A stretch of 64,000 nucleotides of DNA, taken from assembly GCA_030549795.1 (NCBI GenBank), contig JAUQQO010000025.1, positions 1 through 64,000 on the forward strand, written 5' to 3'. A program made the translations under genes and the position numbers. Below the pieces are notes generated by a model, which worked only from the letters and a program-made list of their open reading frames with translations, ran no database searches and was not told the origin of the DNA. How positions within the stretch are numbered: the stretch's first letter is position 1; each line of letters begins with the position of its first letter. Shown one piece after another: positions 9,519-16,926 of this stretch. This DNA comes from Pseudomonadota bacterium (GTDB lineage Bacteria > Pseudomonadota > Alphaproteobacteria > Geminicoccales > Geminicoccaceae).

Positions 9519-9869
9519 CGGGATTCGGTCGCGCCCTTTTGCGATACGCGCCCGCTCTTTCCCTGCCGCCCGCTGCTGCGGCTTATCCCCAAAAGCGGCC
9601 CTTTATCCCCCGGGATTTGGTCGCGCCCGCGGCTGGCGGCTGCGTTATCCTCCGGGATTTGGTCGCAATCCACCGGGATTTGGTCGCGCCGGACGGCCGC
9701 CGCACCCCACTTATCCACCGGGATTTGGTCGCGCCCGCGGCTCAGATTCGGGACTTGGTCGCGCGCGATTCGGGATTTGGTCGCGCTCTATAAGAAGATG
9801 CAAAATATGAATCTGCAAAATATGAATCAGGGGCAGGCAAGGCAGGAAGCGCGACCAAATCCCGAATCG
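9519..9869 (+). other. Replication origin: iteron array with DnaA-box-like hexamers
   Basis: Seven direct copies of a core CGGGATTTGGTCGCG, some with one or two mismatches, begin at 9519, 9611, 9653, 9674, 9719, 9749 and 9771. An inverted copy lies at 9849-9866. Start-to-start spacings include 21, 22, 42 and 45 bases, close to whole turns of the helix. Three copies (9611, 9653, 9719) are preceded with no gap by TTATCCNC, which resembles the DnaA box TTATCCACA. A fourth TTATCCCC stands alone at 9583. An AT-rich tandem repeat lies before the inverted copy. The array sits immediately upstream of a RepA_C-family initiator gene, as in iteron-regulated plasmids; the inverted copy near the repA start is a likely autorepression site. 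Confidence 0.85.
9799..9828 (+). repeat. Tandem 15-bp AT-rich repeat in the origin
   Basis: Two perfect adjacent copies of TGCAAAATATGAATC (9799-9813 and 9814-9828) lie between the last direct iteron and the inverted one. They are the most AT-rich part of the origin, so they may be the DNA-unwinding element or part of the repA promoter. This role is inferred from composition and position. Confidence 0.7.
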
Positions 9870-9933
9870 ACAGACCATTCAGAGGGTGCTATCAGGTTCA
9901 AGAGCGGTTCTTCAGCCTTCGAGCGAGACTGCG

Positions 9934-10917
9934 ATGGCAGCCGAGCACGAGCTCATCATCCGCGAGGGTCTCGACGCCGCTTTGCGGCGGGCGAACACCG
10001 CCAAAGAACGCGCCCAGCTGCGTCTTGCCGCCGACATCCTCGTGCAGGAAGCCGAAAACCCGTCGGCGACCACCCACCTCCATTCGATCCTGTGCACCAT
10101 CTATCTGCCGCACCGGCGCACCGAACCGGACCAGGCCTGGCAACGGTCGAACGGAGAAGGTGCGACGCTCATGATCCAGCCGACCAAAGACGAACAGGGC
10201 CGCTATTACGGCGTGCCCTATGGCGCTACCGGTCGGCTCATGATGATCTATTTGCAAAACGAGGCGTATCGCAACCGCTCGCGCCAAGTCGAGCTCGGCC
10301 GCTCGATGCACGCCTGGCTGCGCGCGATGGGGGTGGATTCCTCCGGCAAGGGCTATCGGGCGGCACGCGAACAAGCGCTGCGCATCGAGCGCTCGCTCGT
10401 CACCGTCGCCTATGTCGGCCCCAACGGCAAGGAACGCTGGCAAGACACGATCATCCGCGGCTCGTTCAACCTCGCACCACCGGATGAGAGCGGCGGCCGC
10501 CAGCACGAGCTCTTCCCGCAACTCATCCAGCTCTCGGAGAGCTTTTATGAAGCCCTCATCCGCCATCCGGCGGTGCTCTTCGAGCCGGCGATCAAGGCTC
10601 TCTCCGGCAAGAGCCTGGCCCTCGATATCTATCTCTGGCTCGCCTATCGGCTGCACGCGCTCGAGCGGCCGACCCGGGTCGGCTGGAAGAGCCTGCACCA
10701 GGCCTTCGGCCCCAACTACGATCGCGAGCGCGACTTCCGCGCCAAGTTCAAAGAAGCGCTCAAAGACGCCCTCCTCGTCTACCCGCAGGCGCGGGTGGAT
10801 CTGATCGAAGAGGGCGTGCTCCTTCACCCTTCCGCACCCGCCGCACCGCCGCGCAATGTCTACTTCATCGACGCCCGGCGGCTGCTCAGCCGCCGGGCGG
10901 AAGTCTTAGGAAAATAA
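9934..10917 (+). CDS. repA: Plasmid replication initiator, RepA_C family
   Basis: The 327-residue protein matches the plasmid RepA_C initiator family by its central block YYGVPYGATGRLMMIYLQ followed by NRSRQVELGRSMHAWLRAMG, then a second winged-helix-like part with SLALDIYLWLAYRLHALERP and VGWKSLHQAFGPNY. It should bind the CGGGATTTGGTCGCG iterons just upstream, open the origin and recruit host DnaA and helicase. ATG 9934 is preferred; a GTG at 9886 in the same frame would add 16 residues but overlaps the control region. The gene is followed by further iteron-like sites and by parA and parB, the normal order for RepA-type replicons in alphaproteobacteria. Confidence 0.88.
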   Translation: MAAEHELIIREGLDAALRRANTAKERAQLRLAADILVQEAENPSATTHLHSILCTIYLPHRRTEPDQAWQRSNGEGATLMIQPTKDEQGRYYGVPYGATGRLMMIYLQNEAYRNRSRQVELGRSMHAWLRAMGVDSSGKGYRAAREQALRIERSLVTVAYVGPNGKERWQDTIIRGSFNLAPPDESGGRQHELFPQLIQLSESFYEALIRHPAVLFEPAIKALSGKSLALDIYLWLAYRLHALERPTRVGWKSLHQAFGPNYDRERDFRAKFKEALKDALLVYPQARVDLIEEGVLLHPSAPAAPPRNVYFIDARRLLSRRAEVLGK

Positions 10918-10921
10918 ACTT

Positions 10922-11060
10922 CGGGAGTTGGTCGCGGCGCGCCCCCACAAACCCGAGAGCATCCCAAGACCAACGCCAACAGCGCAGGAGTGGCAGGGCC
11001 GTCCAGAGCCGATCGCAAGGCGGCGATTTAGGAACAAAAACTTCGGGAGATGGTCGCGCC
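10922..11060 (+). promoter_or_regulatory. Two iteron-like sites downstream of repA, before parA
   Basis: Variants of the origin iteron occur at 10922-10936 (CGGGAGTTGGTCGCG) and 11044-11060 (CGGGAGATGGTCGCGCC). Each is preceded by an A-rich stretch ending in ACTT. They are in the same orientation as the upstream array. In the 286-base gap between repA and parA they may let RepA regulate parAB or act in copy-number control by handcuffing. The rest of the gap shows no coding frame I would defend. Confidence 0.65.
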
Positions 11061-11203
11061 ACCGAGGCGCGCAACGCCGCAAAGTGCAGATCGCTGTTGC
11101 GTCTGCGCGCGCACCCACGGCTGGCAACGCACACAGAAGCGCTTTTTCCTGGAGTCCGGCGTTCATCTGCGCTCCTATACGCGGGTCACGGCAGGAGAGC
11201 GCC

Positions 11204-12379
11204 ATGGAAGACGTTGTCGCCCGGTTCGAGCGCTACGCCGAGCTCTGCCGCGCGGTACAGCGCAAGGCGATCGAGCTCGAGAACCATCCCGAACGCAAAA
11301 AGCGCCTGCGCCGCTTCGGCCCGGGCGAAGTGGCCGAGCTCCTCGGCATCTCCCCGGGCTATCTGCGCAGCCTCGTGCACGAGCCGGGATTCCCAACAGG
11401 CGAAGTGGGCCCAGGCGGGCGGCGCTCCTTTACGCTCGGCGAGATCCGGGCGGCGCGCGCCTGGCTGTTCGCCCATACCGGCAACCCGCGCTACGCCCCC
11501 AACCGGCGGCCGGAACTGGGCGAAAAGCTGCAAGTGGTGACCTTCGTCAACTTCAAGGGCGGCAGCGGCAAGACCACAACGGCCGTGCACTTCGCCCAGC
11601 ACCTCAGCTTGCGCGGCTATCGCGTGCTGCTCGTCGACCTCGACCCCCAGGCCTCCGCCACCGCGCTCTTCGGCTTCGATCCCGAGAGCGAAGTGGGGGC
11701 CGCCACTTTCGCGGGCTGGCTCGCGCGGCGGCAGCCGGCGCGCGCCTTCGTGCGACCGACGCACTGGGAAGGTCTCGATCTCGTGCCGGCGAGCATCGCC
11801 CTGCAGCACGCCGAATATGATCTCGTCGGCCGGCTGCTCGAGCGGCGCGACTTTCCGTTCTACGCTCAGCTGGCCGAACTGTTGGCGGAAGTGGAAGCCG
11901 ATTACGACGTCGTGGTGTGCGACTGCCGCCCGGATGTCGGCATGCTGACGTTGAACGCGCTGTGGGCGGCAACCGGTCTTGTGGTGCCCATTCCGCCCTC
12001 GATGTTGGATTTCGCATCCTCGGGCGAGTTCTTTCGTTTCTTGGCCGAAGTCGCGCGCGACTTCCGCGGCTCGATCACCCGGGATGCCTTGGCCTTCGAT
12101 TTCGTGCGCATCGTGACCACTCGCTTTAAGGCGAGCGACCGCAACCAGGCGGAGATCGTGCGCTGGAAGCGGGCGCTCTTCCAAGATGCCGTGCTCGCCG
12201 AGGCGATGGTGGACACCGCGCTTGTGGATGCCGCGGGTATCCTCAAAGAGACGCTCTACGAGTACGAGCCGGCCGGCAACCGCCGCACCTATGAGCGCGG
12301 GCTCGAGGCGGTACGCCGGTTGGATCGCGCGCTCGAGCGCGAACTGTTGCGGGTGTGGGGGCGGCCGGTGGAGGAGTAG
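11204..12379 (+). CDS. parA: ParA partition ATPase with N-terminal DNA-binding domain
   Basis: The 391-residue protein has an N-terminal region of about 105 residues with a helix-turn-helix (EVAELLGISPGYLRSLV, then a RRSFTLGEIRAAR MerR-like segment), followed by a ParA ATPase. The deviant Walker A motif KGGSGKTTTA lies near residue 118, Walker A' LLVDLDPQASAT near 142, and the Walker B strand VVVCDCRPDVG further on. Type Ia ParA proteins of this form both segregate plasmids and repress their own promoter through the N-terminal domain. ATG 11204 has GGAGAG six bases upstream. The parB gene begins 20 bases after the stop, so the two form an operon. Confidence 0.9.
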   Translation: MEDVVARFERYAELCRAVQRKAIELENHPERKKRLRRFGPGEVAELLGISPGYLRSLVHEPGFPTGEVGPGGRRSFTLGEIRAARAWLFAHTGNPRYAPNRRPELGEKLQVVTFVNFKGGSGKTTTAVHFAQHLSLRGYRVLLVDLDPQASATALFGFDPESEVGAATFAGWLARRQPARAFVRPTHWEGLDLVPASIALQHAEYDLVGRLLERRDFPFYAQLAELLAEVEADYDVVVCDCRPDVGMLTLNALWAATGLVVPIPPSMLDFASSGEFFRFLAEVARDFRGSITRDALAFDFVRIVTTRFKASDRNQAEIVRWKRALFQDAVLAEAMVDTALVDAAGILKETLYEYEPAGNRRTYERGLEAVRRLDRALERELLRVWGRPVEE

Positions 12380-12399
12380 CGCGGGTGAGGAGAGAAGCG

Positions 12400-13407
12400 A
12401 TGCGGCAGACCGACAAACGGGCGGCGCTCTCGGCGTCCATCGCCGCTTTGGGCGCGGAGGCCGAAGCAGGCGGAGCGGCGGTGCGCGGCATCGTCGGCCG
12501 GGCGCTCGCGCTGCACCGCGAGGGCCTGCTCGAGCGGCTCAAGGCGCTCGAGAGCGCACAGGCCGCCGAGCCGGGGGCTGTGCTCGTGCGCATCGATCCG
12601 GCGCGCATCGACGACCCCCTCCCCCCCGATCGCCATCCCGCCGCGTTTGCCGATGCCGCCTTCGCCCAGCTCAAGGAGAGTATCGCCGCGCACGGTCAGG
12701 ACACGCCGATCGTGGTGCGCGCCAAGGGCGAGCGCTTCGAGCTCGCGACCGGCAGGCGGCGGCTCGCGGTGTGCCGTGAGCTGGGTATTCCCGTACTCGC
12801 CCGCGTCCTGCCGCTCGACGACGAGGCGATGCTGGCTCTGCAGTATCGGGAGAACGCGGAGCGGGCGGATGTGAGCGCCTTCGAGCGCGGGCGGTGGTTC
12901 GCCCAGCTCGCCGAAGCGGGCTGGAGCACGACCCGTCTTGCTGCCCTTACCGGCCTCTCGCAACCCTCGATCGTCGCCTATCTCAAGCTCGGCCGCTTGC
13001 CCGAGGAGCTCGTGCAGGGCTTGAGCGACCCGCGCGCGCTCAGCCTGCGCGACGGTGCGCGGCTGGCAGCAGCGCTCGCAGGCGGCCCGCACGTGCTCGA
13101 GCGCATGCGGGAAGCCCTTGCCGCCGCCGCCGGGCGGCCGGTGCGCGAGCAGCTCGCCCGGGCACTCGCGGCAGCGCGCGGCGAAGCCCGCCCGCCCAGC
13201 AAGCACGCGGCGCGGCTGATCCTCGACCGCGAGGGGCGCAAGCTCGCCACGCTCACCCGCTCGGGCAACCAGTGGATCGTGCGCTGGGCGCCGAGGATCG
13301 AAGCGGAGGCGATCGCCTGGATCGCGGCGCGCCTGCCCGAGCTCTTCGACCAGTGGCGGCGGGGCGCGACCGCGGGCGGGCGCGAGGAGGGCAAAAAGAG
13401 CGGATGA
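12400..13407 (+). CDS. parB: ParB/RepB-type centromere-binding protein
   Basis: The 335-residue protein contains the ParB N-terminal CTPase-type fold, with GQDTPIVVRAKG, the Arg-rich motif ATGRRRLAVCRELG and ALQYRENAERADVSAFERG. A helix-turn-helix (TTRLAALTGLSQPSIVAYLK) and a variable C-terminal domain follow. It should bind parS and load ParA for replicon segregation. ATG 12400 has a strong GAGGAGAGAAG ribosome-binding site. A 24-bp palindrome begins 11 bases after its stop codon and a longer version occurs 1.6 kb downstream, making them the likely target. Confidence 0.9.
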   Translation: MRQTDKRAALSASIAALGAEAEAGGAAVRGIVGRALALHREGLLERLKALESAQAAEPGAVLVRIDPARIDDPLPPDRHPAAFADAAFAQLKESIAAHGQDTPIVVRAKGERFELATGRRRLAVCRELGIPVLARVLPLDDEAMLALQYRENAERADVSAFERGRWFAQLAEAGWSTTRLAALTGLSQPSIVAYLKLGRLPEELVQGLSDPRALSLRDGARLAAALAGGPHVLERMREALAAAAGRPVREQLARALAAARGEARPPSKHAARLILDREGRKLATLTRSGNQWIVRWAPRIEAEAIAWIAARLPELFDQWRRGATAGGREEGKKSG

Positions 13408-13417
13408 GCCCGAGACG

Positions 13418-13441
13418 GGGTTATCAGCGCGCTGATAACCC
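13418..13441. promoter_or_regulatory. parS: Perfect 24-bp palindrome, putative parS copy 1
   Basis: The core TTATCAGCGCGCTGATAA (13421-13438) is flanked by GGG and CCC, giving a perfect 24-bp palindrome 10 bases after the parB stop. The same core recurs at 15030-15047. RepABC replicons use parS of the form GTT-N4-GC-N4-AAC; this element shares the GTT...AAC ends and GC centre but is four bases longer. Position and duplication support a ParB site; this has not been tested. Confidence 0.75.
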
Positions 13442-13494
13442 GGCCGCGGCCGCCCTCGGGCGCTCGAAAGAACGCAACGGCGCGAAGGAGCTGC

Positions 13495-14289
13495 TCATCC
13501 GCTGTCTTTTATGCGCGGCTGCGCACAGCCGCGATCCAAAAGCGCGCGCGCAGCGGTGCTGAAGGCGAAGACGAGCGGCAGCGCGAGCCAGTTCCAGGGC
13601 TCGGCGAAGAGCAGCGGGGAGTGGCTGCCGATCATGGCGAAGAGCACCACCGGTGCGAGGTGGCGGTTGTGGCGCAGCCGCTGCGCGATCTGGCGGCAGA
13701 GCTCGCCATCGGGCGGCCCGCCGGCGGCACGAGCACGGCTGAGGCGGCGCTCGTAGGGCACGACGAGATGCGCAATCGAGCCCACCATGCAGGTGGCGAG
13801 CATGGCTCCGGTGTGCATCACCGCGCCGCGCGCGGAAAAGATGCGGCTCGAGGCGAAGGCGAAGAGGAGGATGCCCAAAAAGCCGAAGAGCGCGAAAAGA
13901 CGCTCATCGCGGGCAAGCGGCGCGCGGCAGAGGATCTCGTAGCAAAGGTAGCCCAAAAGAATGCTGGCCAGGCCAAGGATGCGCGCCCGCCAAGGGCCAA
14001 GCGGCAGCCCGAGGGGGTCGATCAGATCGAGCTCGGGCCGAAGGTAATAGAGGAGAAGGAGCAAGAGAAAACCGGAGAACCAGGTGGCATAGGCGGCCCA
14101 GCGGAGCCCCAAGGCGGTCTCGGCCGAAAGCGGAAAGAAGCGGGCGGGGGAGGCGCCCGTAGCCGCGGCACGCGCAAGCGCGGGCGACAAACGCGCAAAG
14201 GCGAAAGCGCCACCGAGCCAGCTCACCGCGGCGAGGAGATGGGCCCAGCGCAAGAAGAGGACGAGACCCTCCTCGAGGAGCGGATCCAT
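13495..14289 (-). CDS. Membrane protein with urate-oxidase N-terminal (PuuD-like) domain
   Basis: The 264-residue protein has about six to eight hydrophobic segments. Its start (FLRWAHLLAAVSWLGGAFAF) and its end (HNRHLAPVVLFAMIGSHSP then LLFAEPWNWLALPLVFAF) match the membrane domain of PuuD-type urate hydroxylases (Urate_ox_N). The usual C-terminal cytochrome c domain is absent: no CXXCH is present and the protein stops after ALLDRGCAQPRIKDSG. Enzymatic urate oxidation is therefore doubtful. ATG 14289 begins at the domain start; the frame continues open upstream without domain support. It lies alone between the two parS-like palindromes and no purine-catabolism genes are near. Confidence 0.7.
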   Translation of the reverse strand: MDPLLEEGLVLFLRWAHLLAAVSWLGGAFAFARLSPALARAAATGASPARFFPLSAETALGLRWAAYATWFSGFLLLLLLYYLRPELDLIDPLGLPLGPWRARILGLASILLGYLCYEILCRAPLARDERLFALFGFLGILLFAFASSRIFSARGAVMHTGAMLATCMVGSIAHLVVPYERRLSRARAAGGPPDGELCRQIAQRLRHNRHLAPVVLFAMIGSHSPLLFAEPWNWLALPLVFAFSTAARALLDRGCAQPRIKDSG

Positions 14290-15021
14290 CGCCGTTTTTA
14301 CCCTTAAGCCGAGCGTCCCCGCACGCGATGGACCGCAAGCCGCGCCCAGGGCAAGAGGGGGCGCGCGGCACGAGCGCAGCCGCGCGCGATGAGCGCGCAA
14401 TGGTGAAGGCCGGAGTGCCGAAGAGCGCCGGCACGGTGAGCGAGCCAAAGAAAGCAGCCGAGGTGACAGGCGGTGCGCGAGCCTGCGCGCGCTCAAAAAA
14501 GGGTCAGAGATCGCAAGACCCCCCCCCGGGATCGGGGAAAAGGTTCGCAGCGATCGCACCGCTCCGTCGCCCAGAGGGGCGGAGGAGGGATCGCACCGCG
14601 CGCCCAGACGGTCGCCTCGCGGACCAGGCAGGCGCTCGCGCTCGGCGATCCGCGCGAGGTGGCCTTCGCCTGCCGGCATCAAGGGGCGTGGAAGGAGCCG
14701 ATGAGGGGTCGGCACGCGCCGGTGCGGGGGGCAGCGTCGCGGTGCGCGCAAGCGAGCCGGTCTTGCGGCCGGAGACCGGCGGCGTCGGCGGCGGTTGGGT
14801 GGGCGCAGCGGGCTGGCCGCGCCGGCCGGAGCGCTGCCGGAGACTCGTCGGCGCGTGCGGACGGTGATGGGGACAGCGGGGCGATGCGCCGCAGCTGCGC
14901 CGATAGGCCGGCTCTTTCGGCGCGCGCGGGGGCGGGAAGGGCCATCTCACGGTCAATGGGGTGGCGGCCGCAGACCCGGCGGTTGCGCGGTGTGCGCAGA
15001 AGGGTTGCCTGCGGTCGCGGT
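14290..15021. other. Gene-free 0.7-kb GC-rich stretch between the parS candidates
   Basis: Reading frames here are long only because of the high GC content; none shows a recognisable motif, ribosome-binding site or protein-like composition. A run of eight C lies at 14520-14527 and an imperfect direct repeat of GATCGCACCG lies near 14550-14600. Being beside the second palindrome, it may be part of a centromere-like region or the remains of a lost gene. Confidence 0.5.
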
Positions 15022-15055
15022 GCGCGGGGTTATCAGCGCGCTGATAACCCCGCGC
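15022..15055. promoter_or_regulatory. parS: Perfect 34-bp palindrome, putative parS copy 2
   Basis: The same 18-bp core as at 13421 (here 15030-15047) is extended by eight more paired bases on each side (arms GCGCGGGG and CCCCGCGC). It ends six bases before the aroE stop codon, so it could also act as a very strong hairpin terminator for aroE, although no T-tract follows. Identity of the core with the copy beside parB favours a ParB site. Confidence 0.72.
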
Positions 15056-15061
15056 GGCGGA

Positions 15062-15928
15062 TCAACCGGTCGGGTGGAGGACCTCGAGCAGACAATCGCG
15101 GACGGCGGCATCGACCTCGGGGATGCGCCCGCCCCAGAAGGAAAAGCCGGGTACCGCCTGGTGGATGAGCATGCCGAGCCCATCGAGGGTGCGCAGACCG
15201 CGCGCGCGGGCGGCGCGCAAGAGCTCGGTCTCGAGCGGGACATAGACGAGATCGGCGACGATCGCCGCTTGCGGCAAGGGCGCGAGGTCGAGGGCGAGCG
15301 GCGGCTGGCCCTCCATGCCGAGGCTCGTGGCGTTGACGAGAAGGGCGAGATCGCCGAGCGCCTCTGCCGGCGGCGGCCAGCTGAGGACGGCGAGGCGGCC
15401 GGGAAAGAGGGCGTCGAGATCGGCGGCCAATGCCGCTGCGCGGGCTGCTGTGCGGTTGGCCAGACGCAACAGCGGACAGCCGGCATCGAGAAGGGCACAG
15501 GCCACCGCGCGCGCCGCCCCGCCGGCACCGAGCACCAGGGTGGGGCCGGAGCGTGGATCGAAGTCGGGATATTCGGCCAGAAGATGAGCCCAAAAGCCGG
15601 CGCCGTCGGTATTGCGGCCCTCGAGCGTGCCGTCTTGGTGCACGAGCACGGTGTTGACGGCGCGCATGCGCTCAGCCGCGGCATCGCGCCGGTGGACGAG
15701 GGCGAAGGCCCGCTCCTTGTGCGGGATGGTGACGTTCCAGCCCAAAAAGCCGAGCCGGGGTAGGGCGCGAAAGGCGAGCTCAAGGTCTTCCGGGCGCACC
15801 GCTAAGGGCACATAGGCGCCATCGATGCGGTAGCGGGCGAACCAATGGCCGTGCAGGCGGGGCGAGAGCGAGTGGGCGACGGGCCAGCCGACGACCCCGG
15901 CGAGGCGGGCCTTGCCAGAAAGGAGCAT
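15062..15928 (-). CDS. aroE: Shikimate dehydrogenase
   Basis: The enzyme reduces 3-dehydroshikimate to shikimate with NADPH in the chorismate pathway. The shikimate-binding motif HSLSPRLHG, the catalytic lysine in NVTIPHKE, the aspartate in NTDGAGF and the NADP motif GAGGAARAVACAL are all present in order. The length of 288 residues is normal. ATG 15928 has GGAGAA seven bases upstream; an ATG eight codons earlier is less likely. It would supply chorismate for the pABA genes about 20 kb away. Alphaproteobacterial aroE usually sits with cell-division or replication housekeeping genes, so its place next to a plasmid partition locus is unusual. Confidence 0.92.
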   Translation of the reverse strand: MLLSGKARLAGVVGWPVAHSLSPRLHGHWFARYRIDGAYVPLAVRPEDLELAFRALPRLGFLGWNVTIPHKERAFALVHRRDAAAERMRAVNTVLVHQDGTLEGRNTDGAGFWAHLLAEYPDFDPRSGPTLVLGAGGAARAVACALLDAGCPLLRLANRTAARAAALAADLDALFPGRLAVLSWPPPAEALGDLALLVNATSLGMEGQPPLALDLAPLPQAAIVADLVYVPLETELLRAARARGLRTLDGLGMLIHQAVPGFSFWGGRIPEVDAAVRDCLLEVLHPTG

Positions 15929-16099
15929 GGGGGAAATTCTCCGCGCGCGCATCCAGGCTAAGGCGGGCAGAAAGCGGCGTCGAGAGCAAAAGAGTGGCTG
16001 GTGATCTTGGGCCCCGCTCCGGGTGAGCGGACGCGCTAAGCGGGAAGGGGCCACGGCTCTACGATGCGCGGCAAGCCACGGCGGGACGGACGGCCGGTG

Positions 16100-16681
16100 A
16101 TGGTAGCGCAAGAAGATCGGCTCGCTCAGCTGTTCAAGGCGCGCCAGCTCGACCCGCTGATGCGGTTCGCCTTTCGCTGCGCGCATCGGCTGTTGCGGCT
16201 GTGGTGGGCGATCCGCCGCCCGCGTGCGGAGGGGGCAGCGGTGGCGGTGTGGCAGGACGGGCGGCTGTTGGTGGTCGAGACCTCCTATCGGCCGGGGCTG
16301 TGGGACCTCCCGGGCGGGGGGCGGGGGGCGGGCGAGGACGCGCGGATGGCGGCCCGCCGTGAACTGTTCGAGGAGACTGGACTCGCCCCCGCGCCGGAGG
16401 AGCTCGAGGACGGCGGGTGCTTGGCGTTCCGCTTTGAGGGGCGGCGGATCGCCATGCAGCTGCTCATCTGGCGCCCGAGGGGGGCGATTGTGCCGCAAAT
16501 CGACCGACGCGAGATCGTGCGGGCCGAGTTCCGGCGGCCCGAGGAGCTCGCGCGGTCGGCGCTGACGCCCGGGCTCGCTCTTTATCTCGCGCGGCTCACC
16601 GGTTACGGGTGCTCAAAAGCGCGGGGCGTGGCGGGGGCTGAGAGCGGGGGCAAGACGCCGCCGCAGACCAGTCCGACATAG
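16100..16681 (+). CDS. Nudix hydrolase
   Basis: The 193-residue protein has a full Nudix box in GGRGAGEDARMAARRELFEE followed by TGL, fitting GX5EX7REUXEEXGU, so it probably cleaves a nucleoside diphosphate linked to another group with Mg2+. The N-terminal 40 residues are basic and helical (QLFKARQLDPLMRFAFRCAH), which may be a membrane- or partner-binding extension. ATG 16100 is used; an ATG 12 codons earlier at 16064 is possible. Its 3' end overlaps the convergent lipoprotein gene by 79 bases. The substrate is unknown. Confidence 0.8.
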   Translation: MVAQEDRLAQLFKARQLDPLMRFAFRCAHRLLRLWWAIRRPRAEGAAVAVWQDGRLLVVETSYRPGLWDLPGGGRGAGEDARMAARRELFEETGLAPAPEELEDGGCLAFRFEGRRIAMQLLIWRPRGAIVPQIDRREIVRAEFRRPEELARSALTPGLALYLARLTGYGCSKARGVAGAESGGKTPPQTSPT

Positions 16682-16872
16682 TGGCGCTCGAGTTCGGAGA
16701 GTTCGCGGAAATAGGCGCCCAAGGAGATGTCGCAGGTGGCGGCGAGGGTAAGACGTGCCTGGAGGTCGTTCATGGCGCGGCGCTGTTGGATGGCGGCGGC
16801 GGAGAGGGTTTCGATCTGGGTGCAGGCGGGCAGGGCGGCGAGGACGACGATCGGTAGGAAGCGGCGCATCAT
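16603..16872 (-). CDS. Small putative lipoprotein
   Basis: The 89-residue product begins with a lipoprotein signal (MMRRFLPIVVLAALPAC); the cysteine of the lipobox LPAC would be acylated. The mature part is short and contains QQRRAMNDLQARLTLAATC, then ELSELERHYVGLVCGG. Two further cysteines could form a disulfide. No family was recognised. Its coding end runs through the end of the convergent Nudix gene, so one of the two stop positions would normally be doubted, but both reading frames look genuine. Confidence 0.6.
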   Translation of the reverse strand: MMRRFLPIVVLAALPACTQIETLSAAAIQQRRAMNDLQARLTLAATCDISLGAYFRELSELERHYVGLVCGGVLPPLSAPATPRAFEHP

Positions 16873-16926
16873 GATATGAAATCCCGGCAACAGGACTGAA
16901 AACCTTTTAACCTCGGACTTATAGGA

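Noticed and set aside
9438-10487. Open frame running through the iterons into repA
   Set aside because: It translates the iterons as repeated GIWSRPR-like peptides and then overlaps repA in another frame; RepA is clearly the coding frame.
13495-14289. Complete urate hydroxylase PuuD
   Set aside because: The C-terminal cytochrome c domain and any CXXCH motif are missing.
15022-15055. Palindrome read only as an aroE terminator
   Set aside because: There is no T-tract and the identical core occurs beside parB in the opposite context, so a protein-binding site is favoured, though a dual role remains possible.
14473-15168. Open frames in the 14.3-15.0 kb gap
   Set aside because: They are Arg/Gly-rich chance frames of GC-rich DNA without motifs, and they read through the palindrome.
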